Source of the DNA: Amorphus orientalis
GTDB lineage: Bacteria > Pseudomonadota > Alphaproteobacteria > Rhizobiales > Amorphaceae
Direction: 5' to 3'
NCBI RefSeq assembly: GCF_030814015.1
Contig: NZ_JAUSUL010000001.1
Coordinates: 834,001-898,000 of the forward strand
Length of the DNA: 64,000 nucleotides
The notes beneath the pieces were generated by a model that saw nothing but the letters and a program-made list of their open reading frames with translations, made no database searches and was not told the DNA's origin. Below, one piece after another: positions 25,549 through 34,662 of this stretch. The translations under genes and the position numbers were made by a program. Numbering within the stretch: position 1 is the first letter of the stretch; the number at the start of each line of letters is the position of its first letter.

Positions 25549-25893
25549 TGTCGCGTGAAATTGTAACTTAAAGGCGAGTTATTATTTACAAAAACTCTTT
25601 TGATTGATTTCGGCGCCGTTCTGCAAGTATCAGGTGCTTGGTATTATTTTGAGCTGCCTTGTTCGAGTTTTGTAACTTTGGGTTTTCGGCCGGTGTTGGC
25701 CGATCCGGTCGCTCGTCTGCAGATCTGCAAGCAAGTGGGTCCAAAGTGCAGGTGCCGGATGAAGGGGCTGGAAAACCGTTGGCGGGTCGGTGACCTCGGA
25801 TTTTTTGCAGTGCACAGGCGTGACAAGCTCACCCGGCCCGAACGGGCACCCCGGAGTGGCGTGACCGGTCGAAGGGTGCGATCGGCCACAATT

Positions 25894-25920
25894 TTTTCGT
25901 TCTGTTTTGAAGAACGAAAA
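25894..25920. promoter_or_regulatory. 10-bp inverted repeat upstream of dabB
   Basis: TTTTCGTTCT and AGAACGAAAA form a perfect repeat around a 7-base centre, about 80 bases before the dabB start. It is too AT-rich for a terminator stem and has no T-run after it, so a protein-binding site is more likely. Confidence 0.4.
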
Positions 25921-26001
25921 CTCATGAACAATCTATTTTAATTCCGCCTTTCCGATCGTTAGCTTCCCGGCGTTCGTCCAGTTCTGCCGGGAGATCCGCC
26001 G

Positions 26002-27564
26002 ATGCCGCTGCTGCCGTTGTTGTCCCTGATTGCGCCCCTTGCGCTTGCCGTCGGCGCTTTTGTTGCGATGAGGGGGCCCGGGCTGCGGCCTGTCGGCGTC
26101 GCCCGTCTTCTTCAGGTCTCAACGCTGGTGGCACTGGCGAGCGCGATCGCGTCCGCGGTCGTCCTGGTGGCGACGGGGCCGGCGACCACCACACTGATCG
26201 GCACGCAGCGCTTCGGCCTCAGCCTGCGCCTCGACATCGTCAGCGTGGTGATGCTGGTCCTCGTGGCCTTCGTCGGGTCCGTGGTGATGCGCTTCTCCGT
26301 CCGCTATCTCGACGGGGAGGCGCGGCAGGGCCCGTTCATGGGATGGCTGGCGGCGACGCTCTGCGCGGTGCTGTTCCTGGTCCAGGCCGGCGATCTCGTG
26401 CTGCTGGCGGCCGCCTGGGTCGCGACCAGCTTCTGTCTTACCCGTCTGCTTCTGTTCTATCCCGACCGGGTTCAGGCGCGGCGCGCGGCCCGCAAGAAGT
26501 TCATCATCGCCCGCATGGGCGATGCGGCGCTCGCCATCGCGGCGGTGCTGATCGCGATCGGTTGGGGCACGACCGATATCGCGTCGATCCTGGATCGGGC
26601 GGCGGCCGGAGACGCGCCCGCCGCGGGGCTCGCCGCGGCCGGATTTCTGGCGCTGGCGGCGGTGATGAAGTCGGCGCAGTTTCCGGTCCACGGCTGGCTG
26701 ACGGAGGTGATGGAGGCGCCGACCCCGGTCTCGGCCCTGTTGCATGCGGGCGTCATCAATGCCGGCGGCTTCCTGCTCATCCGCTTTGCCGACGTGATGC
26801 TGCTCGCCCCCGGCGTGCTGGCGTGTCTGGCGGTGCTGGGCGGACTCACGGCGCTCCTCGGCGGGCTCGCCATGCTGGCCCAGCCGGCGGTGAAGACGTC
26901 CCTTGCCTGGTCGACCATCGCCCAGATGGGGTTCATGATCATGCAGTGCGGGCTCGGGCTGTTTCCGCTGGCGCTGCTGCACATCGTCGCCCACTCGCTC
27001 TACAAGGCCCATGCGTTTCTCTCCGCAGGCGAAGCGGTCGAGACGGTCGCGGCGAACCGCCGGCCGGGGCCGGTGGCGGTGCCGGGCGGCCGGGCCGTGC
27101 TGCACGCCTTCGTGCTGGCGATCCTGATCTACGGGGTGATCGGGCTGGCCTTCGGGATCACGGGGAAGTCGCCCCAGGCGATCGCGCTCGGCGCCATCCT
27201 GGTCTTCGGCGTCGCCTATCTCCTGGCCCAGGGGCTCGCCGACAAGGCGCCCCGGGTGCTGACCCGACGCACGGCGATCTACGCCACCGCGGCGACCGTC
27301 GGCTACTTCGCGCTCCAGACGGGCGCCGAATGGCTGACCGCAGGAACGCTGCCGCCGGCCCCGTCTCCCACCTCGCTGGAATGGGCCACCCTCGTGCTGG
27401 CGGTGGTGAGCTTCGGGCTCGTCGCGATCACCCAGGCGGCGTTTCCGCTGTGGGCCGGGCATCCGGCCGCTTCCGGGATGCGGGTCCACTTCGCCAACGG
27501 GCTCTACGCCAACGCCGTGCTCGACAAGCTGGTCGGCAACTGGGCCGTGCGGAGGTCGTCATGA
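26002..27564 (+). CDS. dabB: DAB inorganic carbon transporter membrane subunit DabB (NuoL/MrpA-like)
   Basis: A 520-residue polytopic membrane protein of the proton-translocating NuoL/MrpA family. The core segment [28 protein letters not shown] and the later [17 protein letters not shown] carry the conserved His, Glu and Lys residues of the proton path. DabB works with DabA to couple ion flow to CO2 hydration and so trap bicarbonate in the cytoplasm. The start at 26002 follows GGGAG. Its stop overlaps the dabA ATG (ATGA at 27561-27564). No other Nuo or Mrp genes surround it, so it is not respiratory complex I. Confidence 0.92.
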   Translation: MPLLPLLSLIAPLALAVGAFVAMRGPGLRPVGVARLLQVSTLVALASAIASAVVLVATGPATTTLIGTQRFGLSLRLDIVSVVMLVLVAFVGSVVMRFSVRYLDGEARQGPFMGWLAATLCAVLFLVQAGDLVLLAAAWVATSFCLTRLLLFYPDRVQARRAARKKFIIARMGDAALAIAAVLIAIGWGTTDIASILDRAAAGDAPAAGLAAAGFLALAAVMKSAQFPVHGWLTEVMEAPTPVSALLHAGVINAGGFLLIRFADVMLLAPGVLACLAVLGGLTALLGGLAMLAQPAVKTSLAWSTIAQMGFMIMQCGLGLFPLALLHIVAHSLYKAHAFLSAGEAVETVAANRRPGPVAVPGGRAVLHAFVLAILIYGVIGLAFGITGKSPQAIALGAILVFGVAYLLAQGLADKAPRVLTRRTAIYATAATVGYFALQTGAEWLTAGTLPPAPSPTSLEWATLVLAVVSFGLVAITQAAFPLWAGHPAASGMRVHFANGLYANAVLDKLVGNWAVRRSS

Positions 27565-30038
27565 CCGTCTCCCCGTTTCCGGTTTCCGCGCCCGTTCCCA
27601 CCCCGATCAACCCGACACAGGAGCCTCGCTCAATGGACGGTCTGACCCTCATCGAGGCTGCCGAAGCCGCCGGACGCCAGATCCCGCCGCTGTGGCCGCT
27701 GGCCTCGTCCGTCGCGGTCAATCCGTTTCTCGGTCAGGCCGGTCTCTCGCTGGCGGAAACCGGCGCTCGGCTGGGCCGGGCAGGCGGCATCCCGGTCACG
27801 CTTCCGCGCACCTGGTTTGCCGATAAGATCGCAGCCGGCGAGATAACCGCCGAGGATCTTGCGGCCGCGCTTGCGGCGTGCAGGCACGCCGACCGCCCGC
27901 GGTCGGTCGAGGATCTCAGGGCGAGGGCCGGCCGCAACCGCGAGGTGCCGGCGCCGCCGCCGACCGTGGCCGATCTTGCGGCGCAGGCGAGCGGGACCGA
28001 CTGGCCGGGGCTTCTGGAGAACCGGTTCGGGGCCTGGGCGGCGGGCTATCTCGATGAGGGCCAGGCGCTCTGGGCGGCCGCGCGCGACAAGTCCGCATGG
28101 CGGACCTATCGCAACCATGCCAGCCATGATCTCGTGCCGGAGATCATGGGGCTCACCGGCTTCGCCGTCTTCGTCAACGACGCGCCGGAGCGGCCGCGGG
28201 ACGCGATCGCCCGGGCCGTCGACCGGCTCGAGATGGACGCCGGTGCGCTCGGGACCTACTTCCATCGCCTGTTGCTCTCGCTCGGCGGCTGGTCGCAACT
28301 GGCCCGCTACCGGCTGTGGCAGGCCGAGCTCGATGGCGGGACGGACCGGACCCTGTTCGACTTCCTGGCGATCCGGCTGCTCTGGGAGGAGGCGCTCTAC
28401 GCCCGCTACGAGGACGAGATCGCTCCCGACTGGGCGGAGGCGCGCGCCGCCTATGCGGCGCCCGTCACGCCCGACGCCGAGGACGTCGTCGACGAGATCC
28501 TGCAGGAGGCGGCCGAGCGCGCCGCCCAGCGCACGCTGGCCGCAACCCTCGCTGCCCCGGCGCGAGATCGGGCGGACGGTCGGCCCGCGCTGCAGGCGGC
28601 GTTCTGCATCGACGTCCGGTCCGAAGCCTTCCGCCGCGCGCTGGAGAGCGTGGATCCCGGCATCCGCACGATCGGTTTCGCGGGCTTCTTCGGGATCTCC
28701 GCGGAGCACCGCAGGTTCGCCTCGGACGTGGAGGAGCGGCATCTGCCGGTTCTGCTGACGCCGGGGGTCACCAGTTCGGCGACCGGACCCGACAACGAGG
28801 CGGCCGACCGCGCCGCCCGCATCGCCGCCCGGGTCAAGCGGGCGTGGGGCCGGTTCAAGCTGGCTGCAGTGGCCTCGTTCGCCTTCGTCGAGGCCATGGG
28901 GCCGGTGTATGCGGGCCGGCTCGTCGGCGACACGTTCGGCCTGCGCCACCGGAAGAAGGGGCCCGATCCGGCCCCGAGATTCGCGCCGGAGCTCACGGTG
29001 GAAGACCGGGTGGCGATGGCGGAAACGGTGCTGAAGGCCATGTCGCTCACCCGGGGCTTCGCCCGGCTCGTGCTGCTGCTCGGCCATGGCGCGCGGGTCG
29101 TGAACAACCCCCACGCCAGCGGGCTGCAGTGCGGCGCGTGCGGTGGCTACGCCGGCGACGTCAACGCGCGCCTGCTGGCCGGCCTGCTCAACGAGCAGGT
29201 CGTGCGCGACGGCCTGCGCGAGCGGGGGATCTCGATTCCGGACGACACGCTGTTCGTCGCGGGTCTTCACGACACCACAACGGATGCCGTGACGCTTTTC
29301 GATTTGGAGGGCTCCGTCGCCGCGGACTTGCACGGGGACGACTTGAACCGCGTCCGGGGCTGGCTCTCCCGGGCTGGTCTGCTCACCCGGAGCGAACGCG
29401 CCCTGAGGCTGCCGGGCGCCCACGGCCCCGCGGATATTTTCGGCCGGGCACGCGACTGGTCGGAGGTGCGGCCGGAATGGGGGCTGGCCGGCTGCCGGGC
29501 CTTCATCGCCGCACCGCGCGGACGCACCGTCGGCCGCGACCTGACCGGGTCCGTCTTCCTGCACGACTACGACTGGAAGCAGGACGCCGAGACCGGGTTC
29601 GGTGTCCTGGAGCTGATCCTGACGGCACCGGTCGTGGTGGCGAGCTGGATCAGCCTTCAGTACTACGGCTCGGCGGTGGCGCCGGAGGCGTTCGGTGCGG
29701 GCAACAAGCTGCTGCACAACGTCGTCGGCGGGATCGGCGTGGTGGAAGGCAACGGCGGCGCGCTCAGGGGCGGCCTGCCGTGGCAGTCTGTGCATGACGG
29801 CGAGCGGTTCGTGCACGAGCCCCTGCGGCTGACGGTGTGCATCGAGGCGCCGAGAGAGGCGATGAGCGACATCCTGGAGCGCCACGAGAGCGTGCGCGCG
29901 CTGTTCGACAATCGCTGGCTGCACCTGTTCGCGCTGGAGGAGGGTCAGCCTGCCTGGCGCTATGAAGGCGATCTCGCCTGGACCCGCGAGCCCCGACACG
30001 ACGGCGAGGCGGTGACCACCGCGTCGGCAGTCGCCTGA
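27561..30038 (+). CDS. dabA: DAB inorganic carbon transporter cytoplasmic subunit DabA (DUF2309)
   Basis: An 825-residue protein. The zinc site of this beta-carbonic-anhydrase-like family can be placed: Cys349 and Asp351 in FCIDVRSE, His509 in LLGHGARV and Cys524 in LQCGACGG; the 15-residue His-Cys spacing equals that of Halothiobacillus DabA (H524, C539). DabA is thought to hydrate CO2 in one direction, powered by DabB. The gene overlaps dabB by four bases, so the subunits are coupled. A second Met at residue 25 ([14 protein letters not shown]) is an alternative start. No carboxysome or RuBisCO genes are in the window, so the role could be supply of bicarbonate for biosynthesis. Confidence 0.95.
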   Translation: MTVSPFPVSAPVPTPINPTQEPRSMDGLTLIEAAEAAGRQIPPLWPLASSVAVNPFLGQAGLSLAETGARLGRAGGIPVTLPRTWFADKIAAGEITAEDLAAALAACRHADRPRSVEDLRARAGRNREVPAPPPTVADLAAQASGTDWPGLLENRFGAWAAGYLDEGQALWAAARDKSAWRTYRNHASHDLVPEIMGLTGFAVFVNDAPERPRDAIARAVDRLEMDAGALGTYFHRLLLSLGGWSQLARYRLWQAELDGGTDRTLFDFLAIRLLWEEALYARYEDEIAPDWAEARAAYAAPVTPDAEDVVDEILQEAAERAAQRTLAATLAAPARDRADGRPALQAAFCIDVRSEAFRRALESVDPGIRTIGFAGFFGISAEHRRFASDVEERHLPVLLTPGVTSSATGPDNEAADRAARIAARVKRAWGRFKLAAVASFAFVEAMGPVYAGRLVGDTFGLRHRKKGPDPAPRFAPELTVEDRVAMAETVLKAMSLTRGFARLVLLLGHGARVVNNPHASGLQCGACGGYAGDVNARLLAGLLNEQVVRDGLRERGISIPDDTLFVAGLHDTTTDAVTLFDLEGSVAADLHGDDLNRVRGWLSRAGLLTRSERALRLPGAHGPADIFGRARDWSEVRPEWGLAGCRAFIAAPRGRTVGRDLTGSVFLHDYDWKQDAETGFGVLELILTAPVVVASWISLQYYGSAVAPEAFGAGNKLLHNVVGGIGVVEGNGGALRGGLPWQSVHDGERFVHEPLRLTVCIEAPREAMSDILERHESVRALFDNRWLHLFALEEGQPAWRYEGDLAWTREPRHDGEAVTTASAVA

Positions 30039-30069
30039 GGTGGCGGCCGTCCCGCCGGGTATCCGCTGA

Positions 30070-30096
30070 CCGCTCGGGCCGACCCAGCCCGAGCGG
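30070..30096. terminator. Hairpin between convergent dabA and dctM
   Basis: A perfect 10-bp stem CCGCTCGGGC / GCCCGAGCGG with a 7-base loop lies in the 73-base gap between converging genes. No T-run follows, so terminator function is likely from position only. Confidence 0.4.
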
Positions 30097-30111
30097 GATG
30101 CCGGGGCCCGT

Positions 30112-31449
30112 CTACATCCCGAACCATCGACCCACGTAGACGAGGTCGGGGAAGCTGACGATCAGAGCGACCACGAACAGCATCATCAGCGCGAAGGGGG
30201 CGGCGCCGGAGAAGATGTCGCCGAGCTTGATCCGGTTGTCCGGCAACGACCCCTTGATGACGAAACAGGCCATACCGAGGGGAGGGGTCAGGAGGCCGAT
30301 CTCCACGGTGATGATGGTGACGATTCCGAACCAGACGATGTCGGCACCCATGCCGTTCAGTATGGGCAGGAACAGGGGCACCATGATCAGGATGATCGAC
30401 ACGGAATCGATGATCGTGCCGAGGAGCAGGATCACGACGATGTAGACCAGCATGACCAGCAGGAAGCTGTCCCCCTCGCCGGAGACCAGGCCGGAGAGCC
30501 AGAACGGCACGCCGGCGACCGTCAGCGCCCGGCTGTACATGGTCGCCGCGATGATCAGGAAACAGACCGATGCGGTGATGTGGCCGGTCTCGAGAAGCAC
30601 GTTCCAGAAGCTCTTCAGCGTGAGCGAGCGCCGGGCGATGGCGATGATGAGGGCGGCGAACGAGCCGATCGCGCCGGCCTCGGTCGGCGTGAACACGCCG
30701 CCATAGATGCCGCCCAGCACGATGACGATCAGGAGGATCAGCGGACCGCCTTTGCGGATCACGTCGAGGGCGGACAGCCGCGGACGATCCGAGCTGGCGT
30801 GGAGATCGGCGAAGCGGCCGTCGACGTCGTAGACGAAGCGCGGCAGCAGGAAGGCCATGCCGATGATGCCGGCGCAGTAGACGGCCGACAGCAGGATGCC
30901 CGGGCCGATCCCGGCATAGAACATCATCCCGATCGATTGGTCCGTGAGGATCGCGTAGATGATCAACAGGATCGACGGTGGGATCAGCATGCCCAGCACG
31001 GAGGAGCCGGCGACCACGCCCACGGCGAAGCGCGGGTGATAGCCGAGCCGCAGCATCTCCGGCACCGCGACCCGGGTGAACACGGCCGCCGCCGCGATCG
31101 ACACGCCCGTCACCGCCGCGAAGACGGCGTTCGAGGTCACCGTCGCAAGGCCCAGCCCGCCGCGGATCCGCCTGAGAAAGTGGTCGGCCACGTCGTAGGC
31201 GTCCCGACCCACGTTGGAGGCGCTCATGATCAGTCCCATGAGCACGAACAGCGGGATCACCGCGAAGGTTTGGCTGGAGATGCTGTCGGCCGCTGCCAGC
31301 GTGAGCAGGTGCACCGCGATCGGGGTGCCCTTGAGCATGGCGACCAGGACGAAGGACACGAGCGACAGCGCGACGGCGATGTAGGCGCCCGCGTAGATCA
31401 GGGCGACGATGGCCCCGATGGAGATCAGTCCGAGTTCATAAGGGGCCAT
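30112..31449 (-). CDS. dctM: TRAP transporter large permease (DctM family), second system
   Basis: A 445-residue membrane protein with about twelve helices. Typical segments: LFVLMGLIMSASNVGRDAYDVADHFLRRIRGGL, VTGVSIAAAAVF and the C-terminal TPPLGMACFVIKG. It forms the transport channel with the small permease upstream. It is clearly distinct from the copy at 18118 and belongs to a different operon whose substrate is unknown. Confidence 0.93.
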   Translation of the reverse strand: MAPYELGLISIGAIVALIYAGAYIAVALSLVSFVLVAMLKGTPIAVHLLTLAAADSISSQTFAVIPLFVLMGLIMSASNVGRDAYDVADHFLRRIRGGLGLATVTSNAVFAAVTGVSIAAAAVFTRVAVPEMLRLGYHPRFAVGVVAGSSVLGMLIPPSILLIIYAILTDQSIGMMFYAGIGPGILLSAVYCAGIIGMAFLLPRFVYDVDGRFADLHASSDRPRLSALDVIRKGGPLILLIVIVLGGIYGGVFTPTEAGAIGSFAALIIAIARRSLTLKSFWNVLLETGHITASVCFLIIAATMYSRALTVAGVPFWLSGLVSGEGDSFLLVMLVYIVVILLLGTIIDSVSIILIMVPLFLPILNGMGADIVWFGIVTIITVEIGLLTPPLGMACFVIKGSLPDNRIKLGDIFSGAAPFALMMLFVVALIVSFPDLVYVGRWFGM

Positions 31450-31470
31450 CAGGGTCCCGTCTCCGAAATC

Positions 31471-32043
31471 TCAGGGCCGGGCCCGGCCGAGGTCGCGCAT
31501 CAGTCCGGCGTTGCGCCAGGCAAGCACCAGAAACTGGACGAGGGCGAAGGCCGCGCCGATCAGAAGGATGGCTTCCAGCGGCCACATCGGCGCGCGGAAG
31601 ATGCCCGGATTGCCCTTGTAGAAGCCGTTTTCCCAGGCGGAGATCAGGCGGGGGACCTGGCCGTAGACGATCACCGCCAGGACGAAGGCGCCCATCAGGT
31701 TGAATGCCAGACGAAGCGCGAGATTGAGCCGGGGCAGCCGCCGTTCGGTGAGCTCCAGGAGCATCTCCGAGCGCGTCAGCTTGCCCACCGCAACGGCGTG
31801 GGCGAGCTGCAGATAGACGATCGCCACGATGCCCATCTCGGTCAGCTCGACCGCTCCGTCCAGCGGTGCGTTGAAGAGCCACCGGCCGAGGACGTCGACG
31901 TTCACGATCACCGCCATCGCCAGCACGACGACGGCGCCCACCATGTTCATGCCGGTGACGGCGGGCGTCAGGCCGGGGATCCAGGGCGAGTGGTCGGAGG
32001 GAAGGGTTTCCTCGTCCGGACCGGTCGATGGGTTGTTTGCCAT
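31471..32043 (-). CDS. dctQ: TRAP transporter small permease (DctQ family), second system
   Basis: A 190-residue protein with four hydrophobic helices after a hydrophilic start (MANNPSTGPDEETLPSDHSP). NVDVLGRWLFNAPLDGAVELTE is the DctQ first-loop motif. GGAGAG precedes the ATG. It lies between the binding protein (137 bases upstream, with a hairpin) and dctM (21-base gap). Confidence 0.9.
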   Translation of the reverse strand: MANNPSTGPDEETLPSDHSPWIPGLTPAVTGMNMVGAVVVLAMAVIVNVDVLGRWLFNAPLDGAVELTEMGIVAIVYLQLAHAVAVGKLTRSEMLLELTERRLPRLNLALRLAFNLMGAFVLAVIVYGQVPRLISAWENGFYKGNPGIFRAPMWPLEAILLIGAAFALVQFLVLAWRNAGLMRDLGRARP

Positions 32044-32126
32044 CGCTCTCTCCTAGGGCATGTCCTGTTCAGAGCCGTCGGTCCGAATGACAGGGACCTG
32101 CTCAAGTCGTTGGCTCCGAAGCCGTT

Positions 32127-32157
32127 TCTTCCGCCCGGAGGGGCTCCGGGCGGAAGA
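32127..32157 (-). promoter_or_regulatory. Intercistronic hairpin after the second dctP
   Basis: A perfect 13-bp stem TCTTCCGCCCGGA / TCCGGGCGGAAGA with a 5-base loop sits 24 bases after the dctP stop and lacks a U-run. As in the other TRAP operon, it probably sets more binding protein than permease. Confidence 0.5.
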
Positions 32158-32180
32158 GGGCTCAGGCGGAGTGCCGGGGA

Positions 32181-33248
32181 CTAGTTCTCGTCCCACTGGC
32201 GGGCGATGGGCTGGTCGGCCTCGCGCATCGCGGACATGTAGTCGTGCAGGATGTCGTTGCCCGGGATGCCCTGGGCCTCCATCTCGTCGGCCCATTCCTG
32301 CGCGATGTTGGGAAGGGTCGCGGCCCACTCGAGCCGTTCCTGCTCGTCGATCTGGACGACGGTCCCGCCGTTCTCCTTGAAGGTCTCGATCGCGCGCTCG
32401 CCCAGGGTTGCGGCGAACTCGCCGATGGCCACGCTGTAGGCCTTGGCGCCGGTCTCCAGCGCGGACTGGACCTCTTCCGGCAGGGTTTCCCACTTCTGCT
32501 TGTTGACGTTGACGGCATAGGTGTTGGCGCCGCCGAGGTTGGCGTTGAAGTAGTACGGGCACACCTCGTAGAACTTCAGCGACACGACGGACTCGCCCCA
32601 CACCAGGATGGCGTCGGTCACGCCGGTCTGGGTCATGTTGTAGAAGTTGCCGAGGTTGGCGTTCACCCCGACCCCGCCGATCGGTTCCACCCAGCGCAGG
32701 TTCGGTCCGATGCCGCCGATCTTGAGACCGTCGATGTCGTCGACGGATTCGATCGGCTTGGCCGAGCAGACGATGTAGTTGTCGGCGATGCCGGAAGCCG
32801 ACAGGGTCACCTGGTTGAACTTGTCCCAGGTCTCGTTGAAGGCGGGATACTTCTCCACCAGGCCATCGACCACGTTGTGGACCAGCACCATGTCGGTGGT
32901 GGTGAACGGCGTGACGTAGCCGATCAGATAGAGCGGGATCTTGTCGGAATGGATCGCGGTGACGATGACGCCGACGTCCGCAAGGCCGGTCTGAACCGCT
33001 TCAAGTTCGCCGCCCGGCGTCGCCAGGGTGCCGGAAAAGGCCTCCTGCCAGTTGATCTCGTAGTTGCCGGTTTTGGCGAGTTCCTCGTTGACGGTCGGAA
33101 TGAAGCTTTCCTGGAGCATCTTGACCGCCGCCACGGTCGGCGAGAACCCGGACACCACCGTCAGGTCCACCGTTTCCTGCGCCGATGCGGGCACTGCCGC
33201 CGCCGCGGCAAGGCCCAGGCCGATGCCGAACTTCGTCCATGTACGCAT
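32181..33248 (-). CDS. dctP: TRAP transporter substrate-binding protein, second system
   Basis: A 355-residue periplasmic protein. Residues 1-24 (MRTWTKFGIGLGLAAAAAVPASAQ) are a Sec signal. The mature part has the two-lobed TRAP pattern with a DDIDGLKIGGIGPNLRWVE segment in the ligand region. The ATG at 33248 follows a clear GGGAGGA; an open frame further upstream is ignored. The ligand is unknown; the neighbouring OsmC and decarboxylase-family genes may act on it. Confidence 0.9.
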   Translation of the reverse strand: MRTWTKFGIGLGLAAAAAVPASAQETVDLTVVSGFSPTVAAVKMLQESFIPTVNEELAKTGNYEINWQEAFSGTLATPGGELEAVQTGLADVGVIVTAIHSDKIPLYLIGYVTPFTTTDMVLVHNVVDGLVEKYPAFNETWDKFNQVTLSASGIADNYIVCSAKPIESVDDIDGLKIGGIGPNLRWVEPIGGVGVNANLGNFYNMTQTGVTDAILVWGESVVSLKFYEVCPYYFNANLGGANTYAVNVNKQKWETLPEEVQSALETGAKAYSVAIGEFAATLGERAIETFKENGGTVVQIDEQERLEWAATLPNIAQEWADEMEAQGIPGNDILHDYMSAMREADQPIARQWDEN

Positions 33249-33407
33249 GCATTCCTCCCGATATTTTTGCGTCGTCTTCGTGTGACGGCGCCGCATTTTT
33301 GCGGTTACGCCAACGTGCTCGCGGGCGCGGCGGCCCGGAAGGCACGAATATGTCCAGAATGGACAATCAGGGCGGACCGGCGGCGCGGACACCGCCGGTC
33401 CTGCGTG

Positions 33408-33899
33408 TCACGCGTCCCGCCACTCTCCGGAATTGATGCGGAAGCGGTGGGACACGGTGTTGGGGACCGCTAGGGTCTGTTCCACGAAGCAGCCGCGCTT
33501 GGCGGCCTCGATCAGCCGGGCGACGTCGTCGGGCGGCGCGTCCGAAGCGAGGTCCACGTCCAGATGAAAGCCCTTCGGGCGCGTCTCGTAGGGGCCGATC
33601 TCGCCCCTGTCGGCAGCCCACTCGGCGCGGCAGGTCACCTTGAGGTCGGAGACGTCCACCTTCAGCTTGCGCGCGAACACGCGGATCTGGGTCATCAGGC
33701 AGCCCACCAGGCCGGTCAGGAAATATTCCAGCGGGGTGGGCGCGGTGCCCTCGCCGCCCTGAAAGGCGCCCTCGTCGGTGGCCAGCCGGTTGACGCTGGT
33801 GAACGGCGTGCGCGCCGTCAGCGTGATCTCGTTGCGCATCTTGCCGACTGCGACGCCCTCGGCGTCGAACACGACCTCGAACATCTGGCTGGACGACAT
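33408..33899 (-). CDS. OsmC/Ohr-family protein
   Basis: A 163-residue member of the OsmC fold. The two conserved cysteines are present in GLVGCLMTQ (about 67) and KRGCFVEQTL (about 136), with the Glu and Arg that complete the peroxide site. OsmC and Ohr proteins reduce organic hydroperoxides using lipoyl thiols; some relatives act as thioesterases or hydrolases. The gene lies 10 bases after the CMD-family gene and 159 bases before the TRAP binding protein, which suggests joint use against a reactive substrate or product. Confidence 0.82.
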   Translation of the reverse strand: MSSSQMFEVVFDAEGVAVGKMRNEITLTARTPFTSVNRLATDEGAFQGGEGTAPTPLEYFLTGLVGCLMTQIRVFARKLKVDVSDLKVTCRAEWAADRGEIGPYETRPKGFHLDVDLASDAPPDDVARLIEAAKRGCFVEQTLAVPNTVSHRFRINSGEWRDA

Positions 33900-33909
33900 G
33901 GTGCGTCCC

Positions 33910-34494
33910 TCAGGCGGCTGCCGACGGGCTTTTGGCCCTGAGCATCGGCTGGAGTTCGCAGGCTTCTTCCCAGGTGCGCATCCGCAGCGAGCGGGCGAAC
34001 TTGCCCACCCCGTCGGTCTCCGCGCAGACCAGGCCGAGCTCGACGATCTCCTCCTCGCTGAAATGGCGCTTCAGGTCGTCGTAGACCGCGTCGTCGTCGA
34101 TGCCGTCGTCGCCGTCCTTGAACGCGGTGGCGAAGCGCAGCGCCGCCTTCTCCCGCTCGTCGAACAGCGGGCTCGCCTCGAAGTCCGTGGTGGCCATCAG
34201 CTTTTCTTCGGTCAGGCCCGCTTCCCGGGCGATGCGCGACCGCACCGTCGAGCAGTAGCCGCAGAAGTGCTTCATCGAGATCAGGACCCGGCACATCTCC
34301 TTCAACGGCACCGGCAGCACGCCACCGTTCAGAAGCTCGTTCCAATGCCTGAGCCAGTTCCGGCCGGCCTCGCTGCGCACGTAGATGCGCGCGCACAGGG
34401 GATCGGGTGCGCCGTTGGCTTCGGCGGTCTCGATCAGGAGGCGCTGGGTGCCGCTGGCTTCGTCGTCGCTCAGAGGGGCGATCCTCGGATCCAT
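33910..34494 (-). CDS. Carboxymuconolactone decarboxylase / AhpD-like protein
   Basis: A 194-residue protein of the CMD/AhpD superfamily. MKHFCGYCSTVRSRIAREAGL contains the CxxC redox pair and neighbouring conserved His of AhpD-type members. Such proteins act as alkylhydroperoxidases or as lactone decarboxylases. The CxxC favours thiol chemistry, which fits the OsmC gene directly downstream. It is the first gene of the minus-strand unit and is divergent from a LysR gene. Confidence 0.8.
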   Translation of the reverse strand: MDPRIAPLSDDEASGTQRLLIETAEANGAPDPLCARIYVRSEAGRNWLRHWNELLNGGVLPVPLKEMCRVLISMKHFCGYCSTVRSRIAREAGLTEEKLMATTDFEASPLFDEREKAALRFATAFKDGDDGIDDDAVYDDLKRHFSEEEIVELGLVCAETDGVGKFARSLRMRTWEEACELQPMLRAKSPSAAA

Positions 34495-34647
34495 CGTCGG
34501 TTCTCCTTGGACTTGGGGTGCTCCGCACCAGTCGGGCGGACGGCCGAACGGGCCCGATCGACGCCTGCTGCCGCAAAGTTTGTGACCTCACCTCAGATTG
34601 TAGAGTCGAACCGCCATGCGTAGAATGCAATTTCGAAGATGATAATG

Positions 34648-34662
34648 ATGCGAATGACGCAT
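34648..34662. promoter_or_regulatory. Candidate LysR box overlapping the lysR start codon
   Basis: ATGCGAATGACGCAT holds a 5-bp inverted repeat and the T-N11-A core of LysR sites. It overlaps the lysR ATG at 34661; a related half-site copy (ATGCGTAGAATGCAA) begins at 34616. Binding here would block the regulator's own translation or transcription. Confidence 0.45.

Larger units (their letters stand above)
25440..26001. other. 562-base divergent control region between ahpC and dabB
   Basis: No convincing gene is found. The region is poorer in GC than its flanks and contains the OxyR-like site (25512-25548) and a 10-bp inverted repeat (25894-25920). A 113-codon frame at 25600-25941 lacks coding character. 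Confidence 0.6.

Noticed and set aside
25894-25920. The inverted repeat as a transcription terminator
   Set aside because: The stem is AT-rich, no T-run follows, and there is no upstream gene on the plus strand for it to end.
25600-25941. A 113-codon frame before dabB
   Set aside because: No ribosome site, no domain, mixed composition, and it spans the inverted repeat; the stretch looks like a control region.
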